DNA from: Wyeomyia smithii
Taxonomy: Eukaryota; Arthropoda; Insecta; Diptera; Culicidae
Length of the DNA: 64,000 nucleotides
NCBI RefSeq assembly: GCF_029784165.1
Contig: NC_073695.1
Coordinates: 192,227,357 to 192,291,356 of the forward strand
Direction: 5' to 3'
Position numbers and translations under genes: made by a program. The notes below the pieces were generated by a model that did no database searches, had not been told where the DNA came from, and saw only the letters and a list, made by a program, of their open reading frames with translations. Of the stretch, positions 31,440-43,513 are shown one piece after another; position 1 is the stretch's first letter; each line of letters opens with the position of its first letter.

Positions 31440-33230
31440 CGTTCCGTGTCCTACAGCATGGAGGGAGCCGTCGAAGAGGAACTCCAACTTCTGCATCAAC
31501 TTGGAGTACTGAGCTGGGAAAAAATGGTGTAAGCATTGCTAGCTTAAGTAATGAAGGTGATAGGGATTGCTTGTAGTCTTGAACCGCTGGAATAGGAAAT
31601 AGAATGCAATGCTTACAGGAAGGGTTTGTTGTGGGTTGCTGTCACACCCCCAACGCACCTGCCATAGTTAGACCACCGCTCCCTAAAGCACGCAGCCCGC
31701 CACCCATCGGTTTTCCAGACATCAGCATCAAATCTAGAGCATGCGAAAATATGGATGGCATATGGGGAGATGGAAAGCGCGGCTACGATTTTTGGCGCGA
31801 GAATTTAGACTAGGTCAATGTTTCAGGGAAAGGAAGAATGACCTGCTGGAGCTACTACACTCACTTGTTAACCAGATTCCAAAAAGAACGGGCACGATTT
31901 GTGAAAATTTCAAAAGCAAGAAGACAAGTTAACTTAGAGACAGTAAACAAGTGTGTGGCTATAGTGAACAGCAGGTAAGTCACTCTCCTTGTCGCTTAAC
32001 AATTGCCTCGTCACCAGTTAGCAAATCAGGCCAAAATACGACGCATATTGCTTAGAACCCCGTTGTGTTATTTGAAAACCGTCGAATACAATCCACGTTT
32101 GACCCATCGCCGATGGCTGAAGACGCCGATCAGTGGCTGTGCTATTTTGACGGCAAAGGTCGCAAGACAACGCCTGGAGAGGACAGGTTAGTGCAGGAAC
32201 CTGGTGGGACTAGAAGGAGGACGGAACGAGCAGGTAGACAGTGGGCTGGAGGAAGAAACGGGACCCCGGAGCAGAAGAAAAGTTGTAAAGGTTAGCTAGA
32301 GATAAGAAAGTGGTAGGTAAACAACTGTGAATAAAAAGTATCAACGCATAGTGACTCTGACAAGCATTTTCCTGGAGCTCGCGAAATTTCCCTTGAGCAA
32401 GCCGACCCTGAGACAGTTAATCAGGTAGTCCCTATAGCGTTCGCTGCTGAGGCTGAAGATACTTACAATGGTTCTCCGGAAGCCAAACCGACCGATTCGC
32501 ATCTAGGCGGATTTCTCTACGGGTTTGAACGACGTCCTCGACCCGAACCAATATGCGCTACCGCTGCCTGAAGATATTTTTGCGAAGATGTCTACCTTCT
32601 GGTTTAGGTGGTTGAAAGCTGCCAAAACCTCCTCATCATCAACACCGGTAAGGGGCTCCATCAATCCACCCGTTCCTGGACTCAGATCAGCTCAAGGGGC
32701 ATTTCATCAACTGTAGGCGCAATGCTTACTGGACTCAAAAGCACCAGTAATTACCTTGACGCAGCTAGGTGAATGGCCGAACAGAGGAGAAGCATAATCG
32801 AATTCTTGAACTGGTCTAATCGCATCCAGGAATGCTGATGTCTCCGCTGCTTTTACCCATGCTGAGCAACCTAAGCTGAACAGCTAAAGCCCTCCGCTGG
32901 TGCTGACCAGATCGACATCGTGGTATCTGCCAGAGCCGGAATCGTACATTAGTTCCCCGGCGGCACCATAAAAGCTATCTACCACACCTCGAGAAGCCTA
33001 ACTCCAGCCGAATTAAGTTACAGCCAGATCGAGAAGAAGAGGCTGGCCGAAGATCGCTGTAACTCGCTTCTATCGAATGCTATTCGGAAGACACTTCACG
33101 TTACACAAACGCTCCACTCGGGTCTAAAAATAAAATTCTCGGTTATACCGTCAACAGGTTGCAGCGTTGTGCGCTGACTCTTCTCGAATATAATTTCTCC
33201 ATCGTATCCGTGTCGACCAATAGTTTTGAC
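31440..33230 (+). pseudogene. Gypsy-type RT and RNase H remnant
   Basis: RT pieces are VEEELQLLHQLGVLSWEKM (ending 31530), then VLRKPNRPIRI, ADFSTGLNDVLDPNQYALPL and PLPEDIFAKM (about 32470-32590), LLINTGKGL near 32633, and GAMLTGL, TSNYLDA near 32715-32762. The catalytic YLDD is now YLDA. RNase H-like pieces include TPAELSYSQIEKKRLA near 33003-33045 and FYRMLFGRHFTL near 33066-33105. Frameshifts are frequent. The 0.9-kb gap between the RT lead-in and the FSTGLN block contains no RT sequence, so something was inserted there. Confidence 0.85.
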
Positions 33231-33369
33231 TACGTAGTCTTCTGTCGAGACTGATTAACACCCATATTCGGCCGTGATAGCATCTAACGAAACTGATTCT
33301 TTCCTTACCGAGGGTGCACGAGCTGCAAAACCAACACTAGAACCTATTTGAAGTTCTAGTCCGTATCCG

Positions 33370-33960
33370 GAAAACTTTGGCAGAGGCTGCATATTGACTA
33401 CGCTGGTCCTGTTGACGATGGGTACTACCTCTTCCTGGTCGATGCATGCTCGAAATGGCCGGAGGTCGTCCGAACTCGTCAAACGACATCGCCGGCTACC
33501 ATAGAAATTCTGGAAGGCATCTTCGGTCGCTTCGGAAACCCGGAGACACTGATTGGCGACGGTAGCGGTTATGCTACCGCTCTACACCCTGATGAAGCGC
33601 TCCCGAAGTCGGCTGCCGAGATAATGCTTGGTAGAACGATGCAAACTTCGCTCGATCTGCTCAGACCGTAAACTGTATTTCACAAGCAGACGACCAGTAC
33701 AACCGTAAACATGGAAGTAAGAACATCAGCCTAAGACTCTGGTCTGGGTCGAGATCTACAAGAACAATAGTTGGAGCTGGAAAGCTGATCAGGTTCTCGA
33801 AAGCATTGGGAACGTGATCTATTACATTTGGTTGGAGAAAAAGAAGATGCGTATCCGATCGCACTGTAACCAACTACGTGGGCGATATGAGACAAGTCCC
33901 ACTCGATATTCTACTGGATGGACTAGTCTGTGGATGTCATGTGGCCTAAGCCGAAGGTCT
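33370..33960 (+). pseudogene. Gypsy-type integrase remnant
   Basis: The integrase catalytic core begins with PWQRLHIDYAGPVDDGYYLF and VDACSKWPEVVRT (about 33375-33480), then TIEILEGIFGRFGNPETLIGDG. The Asp of HIDYAGP and the second Asp region are present. Downstream SAAEIMLGRTMQTSLDLLRP (33615-33668) and VWVEIYKNNSWSWKADQVLE (33745-33805) match the C-terminal part, with a final RSHCNQLRGRYE segment. The part with the catalytic Glu is missing or garbled. Confidence 0.87.
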
Positions 33961-34431
33961 GCAGACGAAACCAAATCCACCATTCACCCGAATCCAGATG
34001 CCTCTACAGTAAATGAGCCAGTGTAACCTCGAACACCAATCCTCGCACTAATCCGAAACAGCAACGACAATCGTTTGTATTTCGCCAATTCTCGCGCAAC
34101 CAGAAGCGTCCCGTGAGGTATGACTTGCACCATCTGTACTACTAAAAAAGGGACGGCGGCAGGAACCACCCCAGATGGCCCAAGCCCTACCCAACCGTGA
34201 AAGCGTGTAATCTTGAGTTTAATATCGCAACATAAAGCATTTGTGGTTCCGTTCAATTTGATCCAGAAAGTTTTTCTGTATATTCAAAGGTTTCTGAGCT
34301 ACAGTGCTGTAAATAAAACCTTTTGTCCAAAGCTTACTCCCTTTTAAAAACCACTCTTGGATCTGAAGAATTTGTACACTCGTGGAAACGATAGGTCATT
34401 TGGCATGGAATGCTACATACTACTACGTAAT

Positions 34432-34640
34432 TGAAACTTACTTAAATGAGATTGGATCAATTTCAAAATCTGTTCAAATTATTTACCTGATAACTCTGCA
34501 GGTTGTCTTATAACAACTGACAGATTTCCTGTCAGAACAGAGATGCCCCGAAACTTAATCTTGGGTCCAGTTCTGTACAGCATATACAGTCCTGATCTTC
34601 CTGATTCACCTGTGATTGTTCTGTGATAACGTTTGCAGAA
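34432..34640 (+). mobile_element. Juan-like fragment with internal deletion
   Basis: Bases 34432-34460 match the sequence just before the RT core of the 39.4-kb Juan copy (ACTTAAATGAGATT). Then 34477-34632 jumps about 0.5 kb ahead to CTCTGCAGGTTGT, TTTCCTGTCAGA and TTGGGTCCAGTTCTGTACA. It is a scrap of ORF2 with no intact frame. Confidence 0.85.
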
Positions 34641-34744
34641 TAATGGACAAAAATAGCCGATTTTTGGCGAAACTACCCATGCAGCATGAATCATAGTAAC
34701 CCATGAATCAACAGAAAAAAATAACAGTTCTATCAGTCGAACTC

Positions 34745-35065
34745 TAACCATGATGGCGAAAATAGTGAAACTACTCCGTTCAGAAGTGTGCGCGTTCAAA
34801 GAACGCTACCCCGTCTGGTCGAAGCTCCAAAGGATGCTGAAGAGGGATACCGAAGGAAAGGTGGCTACGTCGCTGCGTGCGCTTGGCCGGGAGGTCGGTG
34901 CAACTGGCCAAACCGTTTCACCCTGGATGGCAACGACTGGCAGGGTACTTCCTATTTTACTTCCCCCACGAAGGAAGTGAGCACCGAGTTGAAGTTCATT
35001 TAACACACCAAGTTCCCCAAGAAGGTGCTGCTGCCCAAGCAGCACTTGCAACATGTTTTCAAATG
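34745..35065 (+). pseudogene. Tc1-like transposase remnant
   Basis: In one frame REVGATGQTVSP resembles the second helix-turn-helix. In another, FTLDGNDWQGTSYFTSPTKE followed by a stop and TKFPKKVLL match the stretch after the first catalytic Asp in Tc1-like transposases (DESYFTL...KFPKKVLLW). The first half is frameshifted, the DDE residues are not all identifiable and no inverted ends were found. The superfamily call is likely, finer assignment is not possible. Confidence 0.65.
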
Positions 35066-36174
35066 AGACTACTCAATATTTGTTGTTTTAAAACTTTTTT
35101 AACGGTGCAAGAAACTTTTGCGGTTACTCTGAAGAAATATAAAAGAACAACATTTTGTTATTTACGTGTATCATTCTCGCAACTGAACACTAGAAATTGC
35201 TCAATAGTTTTCTGCAATCTATTTCCAACTGCATATTTCATGATGCTTTTAAATAACGATAATGTCACATGATGCTGCATATTGTTGTTTCACAAATGTT
35301 TCTTTCTAAGGAAAGCAAACTAGTGATGAAAATGTATAGCAACATCTTGTTGAACCATATATTTGCTAAAATTACCACACAGTAAACAGCCATCTTTAAT
35401 ATAAATGAATGATAAATGATTATTGTTGGAACTATGGTTTTGTGATTCCATATTTCGCATGATTAACACTGCATATCCACTGAGCAACGTTTTCTGAACT
35501 ATCGTTTCGCAAAATATTGTTTATAATTTGGCGAGTTTGAATCCTAAAATTTCTTTTACAACACTTTATGAAAGGCGCGTGAATAATTACGAAGTAAAAA
35601 CATTTTTTGCACGGTAAACTTTGAATCGCAGGTAGAATTACATGCCTATCAGAAGCGTAAGTAGAGAAAAAGTTCGATATATTTGAGGTTTTTTATAATG
35701 TATGAAGTTATATGAAACTTCGCGACACCATCACCGAAGAGTAATGACAGTAAAGGTAAACAAACTTAACTTTATTTCTCCTCTCTTTTCTTCCTACACT
35801 GCAGCGGCTATCGATGCAGATGATGATTCACATAGCATTGTTAGTTGCATATAGGCTCCACCTCCTGCGCTTTTTCGGTTATTTACAAGTTGAATAAAAG
35901 TAACGGATGCGATTTATTACAATCTTTAAATGCTGCATTGAGAGTTGCATTTGCTTCATTGCAACAATGCGTGCTGCTTGGGTGTGGTTGACAATCTGCG
36001 AGAAAGGGATGTCAAAGCCGCTTTTCTTTCACTCCGGACTGGCTGTGAATCTTCATTCTTCGAATTTATAGTACGACGTGCTTGCCGGAAGTTGCGTCGT
36101 TTATCAAGAAATACGAAAGTTCCGGTTAACTGTCGAAAGACCGCTCGGAAAGGCGTAGATTTTTTTTGCAAATC
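35066..36174. other. No gene recognised
   Basis: AT-rich DNA without supported features. Frames of 70-82 codons on both strands at 35945-36193 overlap each other and carry no domain. Confidence 0.4.
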
Positions 36175-36630
36175 TCAACTGCAGAAAAGCTAAGATATTT
36201 TCTCTTTCAACTTCCAAAAGTGGGAAATTTTATTTAATAATTCTATAGCTCAGTTGACCGTTTTTCCTCATAAGCCTAGAGCTTCTCTCAAGCTAAACAA
36301 TAATCACGTTACCAGGATGAATGATGTTATTTTAATTTAGTCTGACGAGGTTTAATACTTGAGAAAAAATCACGTTGAAAAACTTATTGTTTGAGTACAT
36401 ACTGCATGTAAACAAAGTGTATTAAATATATAACATAATTTGAACTTTGTTTAGAAAATATATTCTGATTTATAAACTAATTTTTAGACCGGTAATACTT
36501 TGTGCAGTAGCGAACTGTTCAGGTTGTTGTCTGATAAGGAGGATATCCCCTCAAAAGGGAGAATGGCAAAAAATTAATTGCCAATGGAAAAATTCGATAG
36601 ATTTGACGCTTCGCCTGGTATTTTTTAAAT
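36175..36630 (+). mobile_element. Juan-like fragment (RT C-terminal region)
   Basis: 36200-36330 matches the KWKISPNAS...NNNHV region of the 39.4-kb copy (AAAGTGGGAAATTTT, AAACAATAATCACGTT). 36447-36560 matches the IYKQIFRPAMLYAVPIWSSCC region, reading IYKLIFRPVILCAVANCSGC. Numerous indels and substitutions make it an old, non-coding scrap. Confidence 0.88.
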
Positions 36631-37223
36631 TTTGACCTAGTCGTTTTTTTTCTTACATCTTCCACTGCATATATGGGATATGGTAGCGGTAGTTTGACAA
36701 ATACCCATTCATTTTTTGCATTTCACCCCTGCCCTTTGTTTCCCACTAACCACACTTCTGACATTAATCATCAGTCATGCAAAACCGATGTGCACCAAAT
36801 CGTGAAATAAAACAAGCTTTTCCGAATTGATTCCAACTCGCTAGAGAGCGTGCGTGTGCGCGCGTGTGATTTTCATTGGGAGTCAATAATATGTCAGGTT
36901 TTTTTTTTCTGCTGAGCGCGATTGCTATTTTCCAATTGGGCGATAGTGTGAAATTGAGTCTGAATAACAACAACAGTTCAGTAAGCATTGAACGCTTGGA
37001 AACAAATCCGAGACGAGAGAATAAAACTATAATTTAAACTAGAGGGGAACGATTCGATGACAAATGAGCCAGAAGAGAGGAAAAGTTTATGACACAAATA
37101 AATACCAGTTGAAAAATGATATTGGATAATGAATTATGCATGGAAAAGTTTACATTTTTTTTTCATCTGTTGATACGTGGGTACGAGGGTAGTGATAAAC
37201 CGCCGAGAGATCCACGTTTTACC
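36631..37223. other. No gene recognised
   Basis: Contains a short alternating GT/GC tract (about 36850-36868). Nothing else is seen. Confidence 0.4.
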
Positions 37224-37231
37224 GGCTTAAC

Positions 37232-37414
37232 CAGGGCCGGATTTAGACGGTGGGGGGCCCGGGGCAAATTTGTTTGTGAGGCCCTCTTTTCTAAAAACAT
37301 TGAGAGGTAACGTTCTGAAAGGTGACGAGCAAAAAAAAAAAGGTCGCCCAAGGACTAGGGGGGGCCCTTGAATCGGGGCATTTGCCCCCTTTGCCCCCCT
37401 CAAATCCGGGCCTG
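37232..37414. mobile_element. 183-bp GC-rich hAT MITE with perfect 8-bp target duplication
   Basis: Ends are CAGGGCCGGATTTA and, inverted, CAGGCCCGGATTTG. GGCTTAAC flanks both sides (37224-37231, 37415-37422). G-runs and C-runs inside the ends extend the inverted symmetry. The 8-bp duplication and CAG start fit the hAT superfamily. A relative lies at 45472-45744. The GC content contrasts strongly with the AT-rich surroundings. Confidence 0.9.
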
Positions 37415-37422
37415 GGCTTAAC

Positions 37423-39399
37423 CCACTATGGCCGACGAGAATATTGCTTTTGGATATGCAGATATCAAAATTTCCGTTTGTTTTTGCACCAATATATTTT
37501 AAATGAATTTTCCATTTTCGGACTCCAATCAAAACAATACTAAAATGCTTTTGTTTTCTTGTTTCATTTCAGGTACGTCATTGCGAATACAATTTATTCT
37601 GTTTTCACGGCTGACTAGATAGGTACAGAACATGTTTTAAGGTTTTACTTTGTGTAACTTTGTGTTACTTCTAGCAAATTGCTTTCGATATCTAGTTTTC
37701 ACTGCGTATTCCTTCAAATGTCAAAAACAACAGCGAGGGAGCAGCAATTAGTGTAAAACATGTCGCGATATCAATAACGATCTGCCTAATGGAAACAATA
37801 TATTTATTTATTACTCCATTACCCGACGCTGTCCGAAGCGCGCTGCCGCTGCACTAACGACATTATTATTTCTATTTTCCTCCATTTAGCAGCTTGCACT
37901 ACAAGAATCCAATGGATTCATAACCGACCGACAGCGATAACCGAACTTCAAATCATAAATCCAAACTAAATCTCGCTTTGAATCATAAATCCTTAGGCCA
38001 ACGTTTTTATCTTCCATGCGCCAAGTTTTCCCTCTACAGAACTCCCCGTCTGGTTTGACTAAATTATTTCTTGAATGCTACGATTTTTTATTACCGCAAG
38101 AAAAGTATCAATGTAATTTAACTGAAATTTATTCAAATTTCAATGACGTCAATGAGGCGGATGCAATAAAAGTGTCGAGTATCGACTTCACGACTTCCTA
38201 AGATAATTAAAAAGTGTCATACTATCGGCGTAATGCTGTCCCATCCAAACAACCCGTCGTGGTGATTCTAGATTTTTTTCTGCCCCAAGTTAATCGCGTC
38301 CAAATCAAGATCAGAACCGGAGCGTCTGTACCCTCGCTCGGTATATTACAACGGTGCCGATTGTTTTCAGTGTCGGTCGATGTCGTGCGCGCCGGAATGT
38401 CTCGCGACAGATCGCCGGCTGGGCAAACGGAGAAATCATTGAACCACGATTAGTCTGTTCCGAATAGGAGTAAAAAAAACTCATTAAAATGGTTATGTAA
38501 TTACTTCATTCATAAAGTGATGAGCCTGGCTGTAGGAAAAAGCGATGCATCGTTGAGCTGTTGTGTAATATGAATCGTTTGTCGGTTTCATGTTTAATAG
38601 ATTTTAATGTTTTCGTCAAGCTAGAATGTGAAGGCGCTCTTGAATTGAAGCATTGTAGGTGCAAAAGATTTTAGGACGCTTTGATCTGATAGAAAATTTT
38701 AAAAAAGCCCTTTGAAACCTAGATTCAAACCATCTCCGTACCTTTATATATTCCGTTGAGCTGGTACATGGGCGAACGGTTGTTTAGCGGATTTCGAGTA
38801 GCTTTTATTCTTCATTTAAAAATCAATGCAAAACGATAAACTTGTTTTGCTCAAAAACGCATCTTTTTCAAATGATACATAAAAGACTCTCTTTGTTTTC
38901 TTTCTCTTCGATTAAAAACTATGTTATCCGCACATCTTTTATGATACTCTTTGCAAAGTTATTTTCAATAACAATTGTCAGGTTAAAGTTACGCTGTAAA
39001 TCGTCGCTTTCAACTAAAACACATTTCTCGCTTAACTTTCCGAAAAGACCTATGTTGCAATGAGAATTTCTCTGTTTCAATAATCCCAACGTTCAACAAT
39101 TGCTTGCCGCAAATCCAAAGATTATAATACTGCATAGCTTACTATGCAAAGAGTATGATGAAAAAATGTGGGAATAGCTAGTTATTTTCAAAAAAAAAAA
39201 AAAAGGAAATAATAAGAGTTACTCAATATTGCTTAGGACCTTCTGAAAAGTTGCGCGAGAACTGTTTTTAGGAACAATAATTTGAATAATTTGATTTCGC
39301 AAATTAAACGGAGACTTTGTAAGTAAATCAAAATAACGAACTATCGAATTCTTATTAAGTATTCGTGGCGATTAAATTGTAACAAAGTGAAACACACAG
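37423..39399. other. No gene; part resembles the interior of the hAT-type element at 50.2 kb
   Basis: 38790-38885 (TTTTATTCTTCA, AACGATAAAC, TTTTGCTCA, AATGATA words) matches 50690-50790, and 38703-38745 resembles 49318-49360. A dispersed MITE relative is likely, ends not found. 38270-38460 is less AT-rich but has no recognised domain. There is a 14-A run near 39190. Confidence 0.45.
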
Positions 39400-39615
39400 T
39401 GCGTCTTGAGCTGCCCGACAGATAAGACGTGTTTTCGGTTGCTTGTGGACTGGTCTTTGACTGCCTATAGCTTCAAAGTTTGTGTTTTGTCAGTGTGTCT
39501 TTTAAAGATTACCTGGAAGTTAACTTACATCAGCCTTTCTCAAGACTACCTATTTCTTTCTTTCTCAATACTTGCAATTTGATATTATTTTTGAACTTTT
39601 TTCGTATCACTTGGA

Positions 39616-40455
39616 ATGGCGGGACGAAAAAAGAAACCACGCATCGCTACGGGGAGGAAAAGAGAGGCATCTCTTTCTGACACTAGCTTATGCAGTGAAA
39701 ATTTATATGATATTCTGTCTGAGCAAGAAGCCGGCGAAATTGAAATGTTCGAAAGTAAAACTATTCAAAATGAAATTTCTGTAAAAAAGGAAAAAGTTCC
39801 ACCTATTGTGGTAACTATTGCTTCTGAATTTAATATTTTTAAAAGAGAACTTTCTACGTTTCTCTCCGACGTCAAAGTTGCTTATCAAATTGGCCGAAGA
39901 GGCGAATGCCGCTTACTGGCCCAAACATTGGAAAATTGGAATCGTTTTATTCAGTATTTAACTGAAAAGATGTATAATTTTTTTACATATGACACTAAAA
40001 GCACCAAGCCGCTCAAGGTCGTATTGAAAAGTCTCACCAACGGTCAAACCGTTGATGAGATCAAACTTACTCTAACAGAATTACTTGGCATAGCCCCTAC
40101 CCAAGTAATTCTAATGAAACAAAAATCACGAGGCGAAAACAATCAGCGAACTAGAATTTCCCTTGTTAATTATTTAATTCATTTTAACCGCAGTGAGGTT
40201 AACAACTTGAAATTTTTTGAAAAAGCACATGCTTTATATAACGTGCGTGTAAAGTGGGAAATTTATAGGAAGTTTGGCGGAGGTGAAAAGCATATCACCC
40301 AATGCCGTATATAGTTCAAAATTCTGTAATATGGACCAAAAATGCCTGATTTGTGGAGACTCTTCTCACAAAAAGGACACATGTCCTGTGAAAGAGAGTA
40401 AAAATTTTCGCTGTGCGAATTGTAACGGCAACCATATGTCAAATTTTTATCAATG
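39616..40455 (+). pseudogene. Juan-like ORF1 (gag-like nucleic-acid-binding protein), frameshifted
   Basis: ORF1 proteins of Jockey elements coat the element RNA. The frame opens at MAGRKKKPRIATGRKREASL and runs 232 codons to 40311, ending EKHITQC. That is where the first CCHC knuckle should begin. The text then resumes in another frame with CNMDQKCLICGDSSHKKDTC (knuckle CX2CX4HX4C intact) and FRCANCNGNHMSNFYQ. There the final Cys codon has become TGA at 40454. About eight codons were lost at the frame change. The start was chosen as the only Met before the basic N-terminus and lies after a 5' UTR lacking ATG-rich frames. Confidence 0.9.
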
Positions 40456-40890
40456 ACCAGTCCGTTTTGCAATTGTTAAGGCAAGGCAAGGTAACAAAAT
40501 TCAGTTTCCCAAGCAAAACAAACTTCAAAACAAAATTCTCCAAGCGTACCAGTACCACCCACTTTTTCTACTCCTTTGCATACTCGTTTAACATATGCAC
40601 AGGTTACAGGTAGTTCTAACATTCTACCGCCTAATGTTGGTAGTTCGAAAATGGTAAGCAAAACACGGTGGAAAATAAATGTACACCTATTACCCCAGCT
40701 AATATTGCTACCGGAAATATTTTTTCTAATGTCAACTGCCTGGGGCCTATAACGGCAGGTAAACTTTCTTTTCTGCAACAGGCAATGTTCGCTCTTATGA
40801 ACGCTATGTTGCAGGCAAAATCAATGTTTGAAGCCATTCAAATAGGTACAAATTTTACAATTAAAATTGTTTCTAACTTAAAATTTAGCG

Positions 40891-41530
40891 ATGATTTTAG
40901 TTAAACCAATCAAAATTTTAAATTGGAATGTTCGCTCATTGAAAGCCAATGAGAATGAGCTTTTTAATTTTTTAATAGTAAATAATGTGCATATTGCAAT
41001 TATTACTGGAACATTTTTGAAACCCAACATCAAATTAAAATATGATCCCAATTATGTGGTTCATAGATATGATAGGATTCAGGGTTCCGGCGGTGGAGTT
41101 GCAAATGCTATTCATCGCCGAATCAAACATCGTGCTCTTCCCCATCTTGAGACGAAAGTTATTGAAACTTTGGGAATTGAAATTCAAACTGAGCTTGGGC
41201 ACAAAAGTTATTTTAAAAATGATTTACAAAAACTCACCAGAAATCGTTCGAAATTTTTTATAATCGGCGATTTTAACGCTAAACATCGATCATGGAATAA
41301 TTCTCGAAGTAATTCCAATGGCAAAATTTTATTCAATGATTGTTCTTCAGGATACTATTTTATTTTGTCTCTGAATAGTCCTACATTCTTTTCTTCTGTT
41401 AGAAACTCATCAACAATTGATTTGGTGCTAACAGATCAAAGTCAGATATATGTAGTGATTTGATCACACATGCTGACTTTGATTCTGACCATCTTCCAAT
41501 AACTTTTTCTTTATCACATGAATCAGTTTT
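40891..41530 (+). pseudogene. Juan-like ORF2 apurinic-type endonuclease domain, catalytic Glu lost
   Basis: The domain nicks target DNA to prime reverse transcription. It starts PIKILNWNVRSLKANE, with the NWN motif of APE-type endonucleases. The next motif reads IITGTFLKP where the family has an ETFL-like motif, so the catalytic Glu is Gly here. A deletion removes sequence after TLGIEIQTELG. GDFNAKHRSWN is intact. A frameshift near 41460 separates it from DFDSDHLPITF, which carries the final catalytic Asp-His pair. The domain would be inactive. Confidence 0.9.
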
Positions 41531-43513
41531 AAACCTAATGAGCTCTGTTTTTAATTATAACAAGGCTAATTGGGAAAAATACAAAACTCATATTGAGAAT
41601 AATTTCAATAATGAGCTTGATTTGCAAAACGAAGTGAATATTGATTCCGCTTTGGAAGCATTGAAATGTGCAATTATTGATGCCAGAAATTATTTTGTTC
41701 CAAAGGCTCAAGTGGAATTTGATTCACCAATAATTGACGAAAACCTTCAACTTCTAATTCGTTTGAAAAATGTCCGCAGACGTCAATATCAACGTTCTCG
41801 TGACCCTGTTTTTAAAACTATTTATAAAGATTTACAGAAAGAGATTAAACATAGATTTACTCTTCTGAGAAATCAAAATTTCGAGACTAAAGTTAAAAAA
41901 TTGAAACCATATTCAAAACCCTTTTGGAAGCTGTCGAAGATTCTTAAGAAACCTTCAAAGCCTATTCCAGTTTTAAGAGATGGTGAACGTTTTCTTGTAT
42001 CCAATGAACAAAAGGCTCAAAGACTTGCTCAGTAGTTTGAGAGTGTTCATAATTCAAATTTGAATTTTGTGAGTCCAATTGAAAATGAAGTCACACGTCA
42101 ATTTGATTTAATTTCTTCCCAGAATTTTTTACCTGCAGAAATAATTGAAACTAACTTGAATGAGATTATTAAAATCAATCAATTATTAAAAATTTCAAAA
42201 ATATGAAAGCACCTGGTGACGATGGAATCTTTAATATACTAATCAAACATCTCCCTGAGAGCACAATGGAATTTTTAGTGAAAATTTTCAATTGCTGCTT
42301 CAAAATTGCATATTTTCCCAAATTATGGAAAAATGCAAAAATTACTCCAATTTTAAAACCGGATAAGAACCCAGCTGAAGTTTCAAGTTATCGACCAATC
42401 AGTTTGCTTTCTTCAATAAGTAAACTGTTTGAGAGAATTATTCTTAACAAAATGATGTCACACATCAACGAAAATTCAATTTTTGCAGATGAACAGTTTG
42501 GATTTTGCCATGGGCATTCCACTACTCATCAATTGCTCAGAGTTACTAATATGATACGAGCTAACAAATCTGAAGGTTATTCCACTGGAGCTGCTCTTTT
42601 AGACATAGAAAAAGCATTCGACAGTATTTGGCATAAAGGTTTGATTGCGAAATTGCAAACTCTCAATTTTCCAATTTTCCTTATCAAAATTTTGAAAAAT
42701 TATCTTACTGATCGAACTCTGCAGGTTGTTTATCAGAAATCGAAATCTGATAGATTTCCTGTCAGAGCAGGTGTGCCTCAAGGATCAGTATTGGGTCCAG
42801 TCCTGTACAACATATTCACTTCAGATCTTCCTGATTTGCCTCCAGGATGCACAAAGTCATTGTTCTGCGATGACACAAGCATTTCCGTAAAAGGAAAAAG
42901 TCTTCGTGTCATATGCAGTCGATTGCAGAAAAGTTTCGATATTTTTTCTTCCTACTTACAAAAGTGGAAAATTTCTCCCAATGCTTCTAAAACTCAAATG
43001 ATAATTTTTCCGCATATGACTAGGGCTTCTTATCACAAGCCAAACAATAATCACGTTGTCAAGATGAACGGGGTTATTTTAAGTTGATCTGACAAGGTTA
43101 AGTACTTGGGACTAATTTACGATAAAAAACTTATTATCAAAGAGCACATTGAGAGTATACAAGCAAAGTGTATCAAATATACGAGATGTTTATATCCTCT
43201 CATTAACAGGAATTCTAAACTTTGCTTTAAGAACAAACTTTTGATTTACAAACAAATTTTTAGACCAGCAATGCTTTATGCTGTACCGATCTGGTCAAGT
43301 TGTTGTTTAACAAGGAAGAAAACGCTTCAAAGGATTCAGAATAAAATTCTGAAAATGATTTTGAAGCGTCCTCCTTGGTTTGGTACACTCGAATTACATA
43401 GATTTACTGATATTGAAACATTAGAAGCTATGTCAAATAAAATCATTAACAGTTTTCGACAAAAATCGTTGCAATCCTCAATTGCTACGATAAGCTCTCT
43501 TTATAGCCAATAA
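41531..43513 (+). pseudogene. Juan-like ORF2 reverse transcriptase domain, interrupted
   Basis: The linker and fingers include FVPKAQVEFD and a stop after RLAQ at 42033. A frameshift near 42180 precedes MKAPGDDGIFNILIKHLP. RT motifs in order are YRPISLLSSISKLFE, FGFCHGHSTTHQLL, LLDIEKAFDSIWHKGLIAK (first catalytic Asp), AGVPQGSVLGPVLYNIF and SLFCDDTSISV (the ADD box altered to CDD). After TGA at 43086 the frame goes on with KYLGLIYDKKLIIKEH and IYKQIFRPAMLYAVPIWSSC to 43513. The region from 42203 is open for 294 codons, much better preserved than ORF1, so the element is not very old. Confidence 0.93.

Larger units (their letters stand above)
30640..34200 (+). mobile_element. Decayed Ty3/gypsy LTR retrotransposon
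   Basis: A primer-binding-site-like TGGCGACGAGTG lies at 30671-30682, as after the 5' LTR of many gypsy elements. Then come a gag/protease-like stretch (30740-31420) and the RT lead-in with VEEELQLLHQLGVLSW (31460-31515). After an unexplained block at about 31530-32430 come RT, RNase H and integrase remnants up to about 33930. A short basic tail ends near 34150 in a purine run that could be the polypurine tract. No intact frame and no matching LTR pair were found. It is a fossil. Confidence 0.85.
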
